Part shown: one piece after another, positions 10,058 through 19,931 of the stretch | Layout: every line of letters starts with the position of its first letter | Numbering within the stretch: position 1 is the first letter of the stretch | Source of the DNA: Butyrivibrio sp. | GTDB taxonomy: Bacteria; Bacillota; Clostridia; Lachnospirales; Lachnospiraceae | Direction: 5' to 3' | Length of the DNA stretch: 64,000 nucleotides | NCBI GenBank assembly: GCA_015056565.1 | Contig: SVGB01000010.1 | Coordinates: forward strand, 1-64,000 | Notes under the pieces: generated by a model | Database searches by the model: none | Seen by the model: the letters and a program-made list of their open reading frames with translations, nothing else | Told to the model about the DNA's origin: nothing | Program-made: the position numbers and the translations under genes

Positions 10058-11851
10058 TTACGAAGCGCTGATAAACTGGGAAGAATACAGCTGGTAGTAA
10101 GCTCCTTTTTTCGCCATAAGACTCTCGTGATTGCCCCATTCAAGGATTCCTCCGTCGTCGATGAAAAAGATCCTGTCCGCATTCTTGATTGTTGAAAGCC
10201 TGTGGGCCACAACGAAGGAAGTTCTCTTTTTAAGAAGCTCTTCTATTCCCCTCTGGACCATGATCTCAGTCTTGGTATCAATGCTGGATGTAGCTTCATC
10301 AAGGATCAGTATCTTAGGGTCTGTTAAAAGAGTTCTCGCAAAGGCAATAAGCTGCCTCTGTCCATTTGAAAGTCCTCCGCCCCTCTCTGTTATGACGGTG
10401 TCATACCCCTTCTCCATCTTGTCGATGAAGTCATGGGCATGGACAGCCTTGGCTGCTGATAGCATCTCTTCATCTGTGGCGTCAGGTCTTCCGTATTTGA
10501 TATTGTCTCTTATGGTCCCGGAAAAGAGATAATTGTCCTGTGTCATGATTCCCAATTGGCTCCTAAGTGACTGGATCGTAACCTTGCTGATGTCATACCC
10601 GTCAACAAGTACCCTTCCGCTCTTGGTGTTGTAGAAGCGGCTTATAAGACTGACAATGGTGGTCTTGCCCGCTCCAGTTGGTCCCACAAGAGCAATGGTC
10701 TCACCCTTTTTTGCCTTAAATGAAACGTCGTGTAAAATGTCCACATCCGGCTCATCCGGGTAAGCAAAGGTCACATGGTCAAACTCAACATTTCCTTCAA
10801 TCTCAGGAATGTCTACAGCCCTTGTTCCATCCTTTACCAGTGGTTCCATATCCATGATCTCATAAACTCTCTCCGCTGAAGAAAGGTTAGTGATCAGCTT
10901 GTTATAGTAATTGGCCAGATTTCTGATGGGGCTAAAGAACATACCAAGGTACAGAACATAAGCTGAAAGGGTACCTATTGACTCCTGAGTTACCCCAAGC
11001 TTTGTCACAGCCAGATAGTAAAGCGTTGCTGTACCAAGTCCGCCTGCCACCTCAATTGTGGGACTGTACAGGTCTGTTATCACAACCGCAGACCTGAAGG
11101 CATGGATCACCTCGTCAACGATTCCATTAAACTCCCTTTCCGCCTCTTTCTCGGCATTAAAGCTCTGAATGATGGACACGCCTTCTATTCCCTCGTGGAT
11201 AAAAGCAGTCATGTTGGAATCTTTCTTTTTCCATTTCTGCCATCTCTTATGGGCTAAGATCTCACAGAAATACAATCCGCACATGATAATGGGCACTGCA
11301 ACTGCCGCTGAAAGAGATAGTACCGGGCTCTTAACTATCATGATAACAAGGATCACCACAAGGCTCACCGCCTCTGGAGCCAGGGTTGTAACTGTGCTTG
11401 AAAGAACCTCTTTCAGCGCATTTACATCACCTGTAACCCTTGCAAGTATCTTGCCTGAAGGCCTCTGATCAAAAAAGTCAACCCCCAACTCCTGAATGTG
11501 GATGTAGAGCTTTCTTCTGATATTCATGATCATGTTATTGGAAATCTCAGCCATCATGCGCCTCCAGACTCTGGTGGCAATGTAGCTTAAAAGTGCAAGT
11601 CCCATCATGACACCTGCCATGGCAAAGAGCCCTGTGATGTTTCCTTTAATGATCTCGTCGTCTATTATCTTTTCAATAAGCAGAGGATAAGCTGTTGATA
11701 TAGCCACAGTCACAAGGATCAGCAGCGTGACCATAACGATCTTTCCTCTGTATTCCAGAAGGTTTGAAAGGAGTCTTTTAAGGACGTCCAGCTTCAAACT
11801 CTCCTTTAATTCTTCATCTTCTCTGGTGCTATTAATAGCCATTCTATGCAC
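10058..11851 (-). CDS. ABC transporter ATP-binding/permease protein (heterodimer partner, canonical Walker B, degenerate signature LSNGQ)
   Basis: ABC TM domain plus NBD: GPTGAGKTT, LSNGQRQ, ILILDEATSSID. Confidence 0.95.
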   Translation of the reverse strand: MHRMAINSTREDEELKESLKLDVLKRLLSNLLEYRGKIVMVTLLILVTVAISTAYPLLIEKIIDDEIIKGNITGLFAMAGVMMGLALLSYIATRVWRRMMAEISNNMIMNIRRKLYIHIQELGVDFFDQRPSGKILARVTGDVNALKEVLSSTVTTLAPEAVSLVVILVIMIVKSPVLSLSAAVAVPIIMCGLYFCEILAHKRWQKWKKKDSNMTAFIHEGIEGVSIIQSFNAEKEAEREFNGIVDEVIHAFRSAVVITDLYSPTIEVAGGLGTATLYYLAVTKLGVTQESIGTLSAYVLYLGMFFSPIRNLANYYNKLITNLSSAERVYEIMDMEPLVKDGTRAVDIPEIEGNVEFDHVTFAYPDEPDVDILHDVSFKAKKGETIALVGPTGAGKTTIVSLISRFYNTKSGRVLVDGYDISKVTIQSLRSQLGIMTQDNYLFSGTIRDNIKYGRPDATDEEMLSAAKAVHAHDFIDKMEKGYDTVITERGGGLSNGQRQLIAFARTLLTDPKILILDEATSSIDTKTEIMVQRGIEELLKKRTSFVVAHRLSTIKNADRIFFIDDGGILEWGNHESLMAKKGAYYQLYSSQFISAS

Positions 11852-11923
11852 CTCCTTTTATGCTAAAACAATGTTGTCTGTTTCCTGCCACTTACATAAG
11901 TGGCGTTCTGCACGGCTAGAGCT

Positions 11924-13717
11924 TCACTCTCCCGCTGCCATGGCATTGCGATAGTCGCCGTACTGAGCTTCGTAGGTGCTGTAGTAAAGCCCCTTTTTCT
12001 CAATGAGCTCAGCGTGGGTCCCTCTCTCTTTTACCGCACCATTTTCAAGTACTATGATCTCATCGGCGTCCTTAACAGATGAAATCCTGTGGCCGATGAT
12101 GATCTTACTCATGTCTTTCTTTTCCCTAAGTTCTGCCTGGATAGCAGCCTCAGTCTCCATATCAAGGGCTGATGTGGAGTCGTCAAGGATAAGAAGATTT
12201 GCCTTCTTGGCCAGAGCCCTTGCAATAGATAGTCTCTGTTTCTGACCGCCGGATAATCCGATTCCCCTCTCACCGATAACAGCGTCGTAGCTGTCGGTTA
12301 TCTTCTCCACAAACTCCTTGGCGTGAGCGCTCTTTATGGCAGCCTTAACAGTTCTCTCATCCATGCTCTCTTTGCTGCCAAGCCTTACATTTTCAGTAAT
12401 GGTGTCGGAGAAAAGAAATACATCCTGGGTTACCACTGATGAAAAGGCCCTTACATCGCAAAGTGGCATCTTCTTTATGTCCTTGCCCTCGATCCTGATT
12501 GAGCCATCAGAGGTGTCGTAGAACCTCTCAATGAGATTTACGATGGTGCTCTTTCCAGCGCCGGTAGCTCCCATAATCCCCAGGGTCCTGCCCTTAGGGA
12601 TCGTGAAGGATACGTCCTTTAGGATCTTCTTGCCCTCCATTGTGAAGGTCACGTTGTCAAAAGAGATTTCGCCTGCTGCCTTGTCATCTCCTACTGCCGC
12701 ACTGCTGGCATTATCTGCAGCGCCGCTTACACCTTCAAAGGCCTCTTCGTTCTTGGCCACAGGGTCTGTGATCTGAGCCTGTGTCTTCATAACCTTCTTG
12801 ATCTTCTTATATCCAGCCAGGCCCTGGGATATCAGGGACAGCATCCATCCAAGGTTCTCAATTGGCCATACGATGCTGATGGAATATGAAACGAAAGCTA
12901 CCAGTGTTCCATAGGTGATACTGCCCTTTATTGCAGCGTATCCGCCGATGGCAACCACGAAGGTCTGCATGATCTTGGGGATAACAGCAAGAAGCGGATC
13001 TGTGTCTGCAAGATCTTTTGCAAACTTCTTGTTGGCATCTGCGTAGGCTATGTTTTTTTCATCAAACTTTTTAAGTTCTGAGCTCTCAGCAGAAAATGCC
13101 TTAACTGTCCTTACACCTGAGATGTTTTCCTCAACAACCTTGGTGAGGGCTGCGTTCTTTTCACTGATATCGTCGTAGTCCTTGTCAAGTTTCTTTTCCA
13201 GGAAAAGAGCTATGAATGCCAGCGGCGGCATAAATACCAGGGGAACGATAGACAGCTTCCAGTTAAGAGTGACCATACATACGATCACTCCAAAGAAGTA
13301 AACTGTTGCCTCTGTCATCAGCATCCCAACAAAGCCTGTAAGGTCCCATACGCTTCCTGCGTCGTCCTTGACCCTAGCCATCAGCTCGCCGGTGTTGGTC
13401 TTGTCAAAATATCCTCTGTGAAGGGAAAAGATGTGCTTCATCATATCCTTACGTAGTCCTGATGCAACGCGGCAACCTGACATGTCGCAGAGGAACTCTT
13501 TTACAAACTGGAAAAGAGCTCTTCCAAGTCCTGCTGCAATATACAAAAGGATATCCCTTCTGAATATATCCATATTTCTTCCCACGATGACGTCGTCCAC
13601 CATGGAAAGGGTTATAAATGGTACGAGAATGTCCACCAGGGTACTGCACACAAGGCATATACCTCCGATCAGATATCTCCACCAGTTTCCAATAATATAC
13701 TTTTTCAAACTTATCAC
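11924..13717 (-). CDS. ABC transporter ATP-binding/permease protein (heterodimer partner, Walker B Glu replaced by Asp)
   Basis: GTG start with upstream AGAGGA; GATGAGKST, LSGGQKQRL, LLILDDSTSALD. Confidence 0.95.
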   Translation of the reverse strand: MISLKKYIIGNWWRYLIGGICLVCSTLVDILVPFITLSMVDDVIVGRNMDIFRRDILLYIAAGLGRALFQFVKEFLCDMSGCRVASGLRKDMMKHIFSLHRGYFDKTNTGELMARVKDDAGSVWDLTGFVGMLMTEATVYFFGVIVCMVTLNWKLSIVPLVFMPPLAFIALFLEKKLDKDYDDISEKNAALTKVVEENISGVRTVKAFSAESSELKKFDEKNIAYADANKKFAKDLADTDPLLAVIPKIMQTFVVAIGGYAAIKGSITYGTLVAFVSYSISIVWPIENLGWMLSLISQGLAGYKKIKKVMKTQAQITDPVAKNEEAFEGVSGAADNASSAAVGDDKAAGEISFDNVTFTMEGKKILKDVSFTIPKGRTLGIMGATGAGKSTIVNLIERFYDTSDGSIRIEGKDIKKMPLCDVRAFSSVVTQDVFLFSDTITENVRLGSKESMDERTVKAAIKSAHAKEFVEKITDSYDAVIGERGIGLSGGQKQRLSIARALAKKANLLILDDSTSALDMETEAAIQAELREKKDMSKIIIGHRISSVKDADEIIVLENGAVKERGTHAELIEKKGLYYSTYEAQYGDYRNAMAAGE

Positions 13718-13753
13718 GTCCTCTCAAAGCTAAAACAATAGATGTCTGCTGCG

Positions 13754-13793
13754 TAAAAAAATAACGATAGGAAATCCTATGGAGATCCTATCG
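13754..13793 (-). terminator. Second terminator-like hairpin in the ABC exporter leader
   Basis: Minus strand CGATAGGA-TCTCCATAGGATT-TCCTATCG followed by TTATTTTTTT, about 40 nt before the GTG start. Confidence 0.75.
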
Positions 13794-13838
13794 CTAAATT
13801 ATCCCTGCACTGCGCGCAATATCTGCAGATATAAAAAT

Positions 13839-13869
13839 AGCGTGGTCTCCACATGTGGAAACCACGCTG
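13839..13869 (-). terminator. First leader terminator (attenuator candidate)
   Basis: Minus strand AGCGTGGTTTCCACA/TGTGGAGACCACGCT followed by ATTTTTATAT. The single non-WC pair is U.G on the minus transcript but C.A on the plus, supporting minus-strand function. Confidence 0.85.
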
Positions 13870-13891
13870 TATTTACAAAGTCATACCTGTA

Positions 13892-13966
13892 TCAGGCAAA
13901 CTCCAGCGAGGTAACCACAATATTTCCATGTAGTAGTACGTTGTTTCTCATCTTAATTCCTGACAT
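13892..13966 (-). CDS. 24-aa leader peptide MSGIKMRNNVLLHGNIVVTSLEFA
   Basis: ATG 7 nt after AAAGGAGGT; consensus promoter upstream; terminator downstream. Confidence 0.8.
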   Translation of the reverse strand: MSGIKMRNNVLLHGNIVVTSLEFA

Positions 13967-14009
13967 TGTGTTTACCTCCTTTCGAAATATTTTTTCAATT
14001 ACACTAATT

Positions 14010-14038
14010 ACATTATGACAGCACCTAGTTATTGTCAA
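14010..14038 (-). promoter_or_regulatory. Sigma-A type promoter of the leader ORF
   Basis: Minus strand TTGACA (14038-14033), 17-nt spacer, TAATGT (14015-14010). Confidence 0.85.
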
Positions 14039-14071
14039 CAAAAAAATCACATTCTCTCATATTTTTACTTT

Positions 14072-14371
14072 TTAAACCGCTACGATCGTCAGCTTCTGAG
14101 GCTCAACATTTCTGATCTCGCCCTTTCGTCCACGGCACACAATTCCCTTCTCAATAACTATCATGGTAGCGTGGGCCTTCATGGCATCATTAATCTGCTT
14201 CACTGCCGCCTCGTAGTCCTGTGGCGTCATAGGAATGACATAATCGTGATTCATATGTTCAGTTGAGATCACTGCTGAACGGAATCTTGGAACATATCTT
14301 ATCCCATAGAATGTAGTTATCTCAGTATTCAACATTCCGCTGTTGTCAGAGCACTGCATGGAAATGTACAT
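14072..14371 (-). CDS. Hypothetical protein (about 99 aa)
   Basis: ORF starting MYISMQCSDN, preceded by GGGGTGAG; no antisense competitor of similar quality. Confidence 0.6.
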   Translation of the reverse strand: MYISMQCSDNSGMLNTEITTFYGIRYVPRFRSAVISTEHMNHDYVIPMTPQDYEAAVKQINDAMKAHATMIVIEKGIVCRGRKGEIRNVEPQKLTIVAV

Positions 14372-14459
14372 GATCTCACCCCACTTTCCATAAAACAAAA
14401 CAACCATCTACTAAATAATGATAATATAATTTATCACGTTTTGTCACTACCTATATCGC

Positions 14460-16493
14460 TCAAATCTTAAAGTCTTTTACAAAGTTATCAATAGTTGCAG
14501 CTGACGCAGAAACTGTTGTCGCGCTGTCGTCAACTCCCTGGCTCTCCTCAGCAACCTGCTGAGCACTGACTGCCAGGTTGTCTGTTGTAGCTGTAACTTC
14601 CTGGGTGCTGGCACTTTGTTCTTCAGAAATTGCTGCCACAGAAGTAGCAATTGTATCTACGTTACCAATCTTGTCGATCATCTGCTGGACAGTTTCACTG
14701 GTCACATCAAGACTTGAGAAGATCTCTTCAAAGGTCTTGCCTGCTGTCTGAACAGCTTCTGAGCTTGCAGCAATCTCATCCATATTGGCCTGAGACTTCT
14801 CGGAAAGATCTTCTATCTGCTTGGTGATCTCTGTGATGATCTTACCAATCTCAGTTGTGGACTCTGCACTGTTTGCAGCCAGCTGACCGATTTCCTGAGC
14901 AACTACTGCAAATCCCTTACCTGCTTCTCCGGCTCTTGCAGCCTCAATAGAAGCATTAAGAGAAAGAAGGTTGGTCTGCTCTGCGATTGAATTGATTATC
15001 TCTATGATGGAATTGATCTTCTGGGCTGATTCTCCAACAGCCTGAACGTCAGTGTTCATCTCAGTCATGGAACCTGCGATCTTGTCCATTCCGCTCTGAA
15101 CGATCTCCATATCTCTCTGACCGTCCTTGGCCTTTCCAACAAGGTCCTGCACAGTTTCACTGGCTTCATTGCCCTGTTCCATAAGATCTGCAACCTCAGT
15201 AGCAAGCTCTGTGGCATTATTTGCAAGCTCAGAAACTGCACTGGCCATACCATTCATTGCATCTCTTATCTGGCCCATATTAGTGGACTGCTCTGTTGCC
15301 TGGATGTTTAGCTTACCGGATGCATCTCGGCTGTTCTCAGCTTCTGTTGCAAGTCTGTCAGTCTCATCCTTAATATTTCCCAGTGCTCCCCTCATGTGGG
15401 ATACAAAGCTCTTCATGTTGTTGTTCATAAGGCCGATCTCATCGTCACCGCCTTCTGGAATAACCACAGTGAAATCGCCATCTGTAATCTTTGTGATGTT
15501 TTCTGTCAGATTGCCAACAGGCTTTGTTATCATTTTCCTGATAAGGAAGTACATGATCACTGATGCAACAATGATCATGATTACCATAAGAATTAAGCTT
15601 ACAAGTATGAATCTGTTCAGCTGTGCTAACACGTCACCTTTAGCAACTGATGAAATAAGAACCCACTCCGTTCCTGGAATGACGTTGGCTGCAACAAGAT
15701 ATGTAACTCCATTTTCAGAGTCTATCTCAACAACATCAGTTGAACCTGTGGTTGAAAAAGTGTATGCCCCCTGCAGGAACTTGGCCTCAGGATGCTCTGA
15801 CACTCTGGTACTGTTAAATGTAGGATCGAAGTAAGAAAGAATTATATCATGATAGAGCAGCATACAGCCTCCGGTCTTTACAGGCTTAAAAGAGCTGATA
15901 GTCTCCATGATGCCGTCCATTGTGTAATCGCAAGAAGCCACGCCAACTCTGGCATCTGCAAGTTTAACCTTTCTGGTAAAAGAAACTACGGTACTTCCAG
16001 TATCACTGTCTACATAGGGCTCACCAGCAAGGAAAGTGTCATGGCCTTCACCCTCTATATACCAGTCTCTCTCCATGGGAATATAGTCAGGATCTGGAAC
16101 CCATCCGGAAGGATCGATCCAGTTACCAGTGCTGGTAGCCAGGTACATTCCGTTAGGAACGTTAGGATTTTTGCTCATGGTAGGAATAAGAAAGCTTGCC
16201 ATGGCATTGTCATTTGGAAATGACACAGCAGAAATAGCATCCGCCTGAGCGTCAAGATATTCCTGCAGATTGGTTATTTCTCTTCCAATTTCTTCAGCGT
16301 AGAAGTTGGATTCCTTCTGAAGGTTGTTCATGGCAAGGTCAGTTATTATGTCCTTTGCCTGAGTCGCAACAACTACCATGATTATAATGATGTCAATTGC
16401 GATTATAGGGATAAGCACTCTAAGAAGCTTGGTGCTGATACTTTTTCCAGCTTTTACTAACTTCTTAGTATTTTTCTCTTTGTTTTTTTCCAT
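14460..16493 (-). CDS. Methyl-accepting chemotaxis protein with a dCache-like sensor domain
   Basis: Two TM segments, HAMP, MCP signaling tip [31 protein letters not shown]. Start chosen at MEKNKEK after GGAG. Confidence 0.95.
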   Translation of the reverse strand: MEKNKEKNTKKLVKAGKSISTKLLRVLIPIIAIDIIIIMVVVATQAKDIITDLAMNNLQKESNFYAEEIGREITNLQEYLDAQADAISAVSFPNDNAMASFLIPTMSKNPNVPNGMYLATSTGNWIDPSGWVPDPDYIPMERDWYIEGEGHDTFLAGEPYVDSDTGSTVVSFTRKVKLADARVGVASCDYTMDGIMETISSFKPVKTGGCMLLYHDIILSYFDPTFNSTRVSEHPEAKFLQGAYTFSTTGSTDVVEIDSENGVTYLVAANVIPGTEWVLISSVAKGDVLAQLNRFILVSLILMVIMIIVASVIMYFLIRKMITKPVGNLTENITKITDGDFTVVIPEGGDDEIGLMNNNMKSFVSHMRGALGNIKDETDRLATEAENSRDASGKLNIQATEQSTNMGQIRDAMNGMASAVSELANNATELATEVADLMEQGNEASETVQDLVGKAKDGQRDMEIVQSGMDKIAGSMTEMNTDVQAVGESAQKINSIIEIINSIAEQTNLLSLNASIEAARAGEAGKGFAVVAQEIGQLAANSAESTTEIGKIITEITKQIEDLSEKSQANMDEIAASSEAVQTAGKTFEEIFSSLDVTSETVQQMIDKIGNVDTIATSVAAISEEQSASTQEVTATTDNLAVSAQQVAEESQGVDDSATTVSASAATIDNFVKDFKI

Positions 16494-16688
16494 AACCCTA
16501 CTCCAATTCATTCAAAAGTATTATTAGCGATTACATAAAATGCAAACATTCGCTCATAAATTAAATTATAAATTAAATTATCTAAAAATAGTTTATTTTT
16601 ATAATATTTTAATAAGTTACTCCCATCTTTAATTTATGATATGATTAAATACGAAAGTGCTAGTTTTCTTTTTGGGGAGGTATATATA

Positions 16689-17585
16689 ATGGGATCAGTT
16701 TCAAAAGTTTACTTTACTAAAACAATTACCCCTGAGCAGGTTGTAAAGATGTATGATACCTTGGGAAAAGAGCTTGTCGGCAAAGTTGCAGTAAAGGTCC
16801 ATTCCGGAGAGGATGGCAACCAGAACTATTTAAAGCCGGAGTTTTGGAAACCTATGGTTGAACACGTAAATGGAACTGTTGTTGAATGCAATACAGCTTA
16901 TGAAGGTGAAAGAAACAGTACAGACAAGCATAAAAAGCTCATTAAGAAGCATGGCTGGAATGACTTTTTTGTTGTTGACCTGATGGATGCAGAAGGTCCT
17001 GATGTTGAGCTTGAAATTCCAAATCCTGATCACTTAAAAAGCGATATAGTTGGTAAGAATCTCCTTAATTACGATTCCATGCTGGTACTGTCTCACTTTA
17101 AAGGCCATCCCATGGGAGGCTACGGCGGAGCTCTTAAGCAGCTCTCCATCGGATGTGCCTCCACAGCAGGAAAAGTCAACATACATTCCGCCGGAAAATA
17201 TGTACGGGCTGAGGATCAGGGCATCGTATGGGACGATCTACCCCCGCAGGATGCATTTCTTGAATCCATGGCAGAAGCTGCATCAGCCGTAGTTAACCAC
17301 TTTAATGGCAAAATGGTTTTTATAAATGTTATGAAAAATCTCTCAGTTGACTGCGACTGCTGTGCAATTGCAGAAGATCCCTGCATGAAAGATGTTGGCA
17401 TCCTTATTTCAACAGATCCTGTTGCAATCGACAGAGCATGTCTTGATCTTATCTATAAGTCAGATGATCCAGGCAAAGACCACTTCCTTGAAAGAGTAAA
17501 GACAAGAAACGGTGAACATACCGTAGACAGAGCTGCACAGCTTGGCTTTGGCGTAAAAGAATATGAACTCATATCCATAGACTGA
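16689..17585 (+). CDS. DUF362 domain-containing protein
   Basis: KVAVKVHSGEDGNQNYLKPEFWKP and CDCCAIAEDPCMKDVGILISTDPVAIDRACLDLI motifs. Start ATG after GGGGAGG. Confidence 0.85.
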   Translation: MGSVSKVYFTKTITPEQVVKMYDTLGKELVGKVAVKVHSGEDGNQNYLKPEFWKPMVEHVNGTVVECNTAYEGERNSTDKHKKLIKKHGWNDFFVVDLMDAEGPDVELEIPNPDHLKSDIVGKNLLNYDSMLVLSHFKGHPMGGYGGALKQLSIGCASTAGKVNIHSAGKYVRAEDQGIVWDDLPPQDAFLESMAEAASAVVNHFNGKMVFINVMKNLSVDCDCCAIAEDPCMKDVGILISTDPVAIDRACLDLIYKSDDPGKDHFLERVKTRNGEHTVDRAAQLGFGVKEYELISID

Positions 17586-17592
17586 CAAAAAA

Positions 17593-17620
17593 GACCTCCT
17601 GAAAATCAATTCAGGAGGTC
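17593..17620. terminator. Bidirectional terminator between convergent genes
   Basis: Perfect GACCTCCTGAA/TTCAGGAGGTC hairpin. Confidence 0.85.
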
Positions 17621-17648
17621 TCGGTTATCTTTTCGCAAAACACCGTAT

Positions 17649-17858
17649 TTACTTGCCCATTGAAGCGATAAGTGCATCAATTTCTGCCTGGCTGAGCATC
17701 TTGCCTGGATCTGCTGCCGCAGGAGCTGCCGTTGCTGCAGGCGCCTGAGACTGAACCATAGAGGGGCTGAATCCACCACCGCCACCAGCCTGTGATGACT
17801 TACCCATAATGCTCGCAAGAAGAGCCTGCTGTTCTGCATTTAATCCATTTGAATCCAT
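17649..17858 (-). CDS. 69-aa protein with two FliM-N-like motifs joined by a G/A/P-rich linker
   Basis: ATG after AAAGGA; sequence MDSNGLNAEQQALLASIMGKSSQAGGGGG...DPGKMLSQAEIDALIASMGK. Confidence 0.8.
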   Translation of the reverse strand: MDSNGLNAEQQALLASIMGKSSQAGGGGGFSPSMVQSQAPAATAAPAAADPGKMLSQAEIDALIASMGK

Positions 17859-17978
17859 ACTATTGTATCCTTTCAAAGTATGTGAAATATAGTTGTTTTA
17901 TAAACGACATAATTCCATTCTTGAAAGTATTGTAAATAGTAAATATTGATGCGTCAAATAATCTTTTTATAAACAGCC

Positions 17979-19931
17979 CTACTTCTCCCTGATAGCGCCG
18001 CTTTCAAAGGCCTTAAGAAGATCTTTCAGGTCATCTATCTGTCTTAAAAGTCCCTTTCCTATATCAGTGTCACGGACCAGGATCCTTTTCTTGGTCTTTT
18101 CCGTAAGCTGAATTGTGGGAGTATTTTCCTGTCCCTTTACAAAAGGCTTGTGGGCAGCAAGAGCAAGGTGATGGGAATTAAAGATCAGGGTGTATCCCGC
18201 AATTCCGGTCTGCTCATGGTAGGCCTTTGATATTCCGCCATCTATGATGTAGAGCTTACCGCCAGCCTTAACAGGGTGCTCGCCCTTTCCTGCCTTCACA
18301 GGAACGTGGCCATTTATTATGTGAGCCCACTCAGGGTCAAGTCCAAACTCTTTTAATATCTTATCTGCATAGGGCTCCATTGCTGAGTATTTGTAGTAGG
18401 GATTGAAGTTCTCTTTGCAGAGCTCTTTTTCACTGCGTAAAAAGAGATGTTCAAAGGTTGTGATCTTGTCTTTTCCAAAAAGAGGAGACCTGGGGCCGCA
18501 CCACAGATACCACATAAGGTCCACAGCATCCTGCTTCTTTTCAGGGTTATCCCTGGGGTCAAGGAAAAATGCGTCATGGATCTTGACGTTTAGATAGTCC
18601 ATAAGCTCTTTTCCCTGGTAGCTTCCATCTCTGGTGGTCATGGGGATGAAGTTGCCGTTGTCATCCATTGGGATGCAGCCGTGATACAAAAGATTTCCGT
18701 TGACAATCCTGTACATGGCGCCGTGGGAGTAGAGGAACTGCACGTGCTTAATAAGAAGCTGTGAGTGGATAAAGCTAAAGCGAAGAGTCCTCATAAGCTC
18801 CTCTTCACCCTCAGTTAAGGCGTAAGGGTCAGATGGGTCTATGGTTGGGAAATTCTTGTCCGCCAGCTTATAGAGCTTTCCATCAATCTCCACCTCGTAG
18901 GTGTCGAAGTTTATCTTGTCTAAAAGGAGCCTCTTTTCAAGGTCATACTCAGGATGTCTTTTTATGAGCTGTCCCTCAAGCTTGAGCTGGATGATGCTGA
19001 TAGCCTTACACATCCTGGCAGCAAGCTCCGGATTAACAGAGTCATACTTGTTTTCATCCAGAAGATGGGGCTTAAAGCACTCACATGGATCGTCTCCATA
19101 GACCTCTGCTGCGAACATGGACAGGGGACGAAGGTTGATACCATATCCATCCTCCAGGGCATCAAAGCAGTTGTAGCTTGTTCCGATCCTGAGGACATTG
19201 GCAATGCAGGCGGTGTTACCGCAGGCTGCTCCCATCCAGTCCACATCGTGGTTGCCCCACTGTATGTCAACGTCATGGAAGTTCATGATCTCCTCCATGA
19301 CAAGGTCAGGTCTTGCGCCTCTATCAAAAATGTCTCCTATTATATGAAGAGAATCAATTGTCAGGTTCTGGATCAGCTCGCAGAGGGCGATTATGAACTC
19401 ATCAGCAAAATCAATCTCTATTATGCCATTTACGATCTCGTTGTAATACAGCTTTTTATTGGGGTCATTCATGTCAAGGTGCAAAAGCTCGTCGATGGCG
19501 TAGGCGTAGTCTGCGGGCATTTTTTTGCGAACCTTGCTCCTTGTGTATTTACTGCTTACCACGCGGCAGATGGAGATCAGGCGGTTGATGGTTATCTTCT
19601 GGTGCTCCGAAAGCTCTTTTGCCGAAACGCTCTCATCATGCCTTATGTTACTGATAACTTCTCTCGGGTAGTAAATAAGGTTTGCAAGCCTTAGCTGATC
19701 AGCCTCTGTCATCTGATCACCAAAGGTCTCCTCGATCTTGGCCCTTATGATACCTGATGAACTACGCAGCAGATGCGAAAACGCCTCATATTCTCCGTGA
19801 ATGTCGGAAAAGAAATACTCCGTGCCCTTAGGCAAAGCACAGATGGCGCGAAGGTTTATGATCTCCGCTGCTGCCTTTCTTGAATTAGGAAATTCCTTGG
19901 ATAATAAACGCAGATATTCTATGTCTCTCAT
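17979..19931 (-). CDS. fbp: Fructose-1,6-bisphosphatase, class III (Firmicutes type)
   Basis: GDIFDRGARPDLVMEEI, WGNHDVDWMGAACGN, NGHVPVKAGKGEHPVKA motifs. ATG after GGGGAG. Confidence 0.95.
   Translation of the reverse strand: MRDIEYLRLLSKEFPNSRKAAAEIINLRAICALPKGTEYFFSDIHGEYEAFSHLLRSSSGIIRAKIEETFGDQMTEADQLRLANLIYYPREVISNIRHDESVSAKELSEHQKITINRLISICRVVSSKYTRSKVRKKMPADYAYAIDELLHLDMNDPNKKLYYNEIVNGIIEIDFADEFIIALCELIQNLTIDSLHIIGDIFDRGARPDLVMEEIMNFHDVDIQWGNHDVDWMGAACGNTACIANVLRIGTSYNCFDALEDGYGINLRPLSMFAAEVYGDDPCECFKPHLLDENKYDSVNPELAARMCKAISIIQLKLEGQLIKRHPEYDLEKRLLLDKINFDTYEVEIDGKLYKLADKNFPTIDPSDPYALTEGEEELMRTLRFSFIHSQLLIKHVQFLYSHGAMYRIVNGNLLYHGCIPMDDNGNFIPMTTRDGSYQGKELMDYLNVKIHDAFFLDPRDNPEKKQDAVDLMWYLWCGPRSPLFGKDKITTFEHLFLRSEKELCKENFNPYYKYSAMEPYADKILKEFGLDPEWAHIINGHVPVKAGKGEHPVKAGGKLYIIDGGISKAYHEQTGIAGYTLIFNSHHLALAAHKPFVKGQENTPTIQLTEKTKKRILVRDTDIGKGLLRQIDDLKDLLKAFESGAIREK

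Noticed and set aside
13892-13966. Leader peptide as an amino-acid biosynthesis attenuator
   Set aside because: No run of a single regulatory codon is present; the downstream genes are an exporter. A stalling-drug model fits better.
13892-13966. Leader peptide as an exported RiPP or pheromone precursor
   Set aside because: No leader/core cleavage motif, no maturation enzyme nearby, and the exporters lack a peptidase C39 domain. It is not excluded, but the antiterminator pairing explains more.
13779-14018. 79-aa plus-strand ORF across the leader
   Set aside because: Crosses the terminator, leader ORF and promoter of the minus-strand attenuator; no SD. The U.G/C.A asymmetry of the hairpin favours minus-strand function.
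15127-15834. 235-aa plus-strand ORF
   Set aside because: Antisense to the dCache-like MCP; Ser-rich translation typical of the antisense frame.
18954-19694. 246-aa plus-strand ORF
   Set aside because: Antisense to fbp, no supporting motif.
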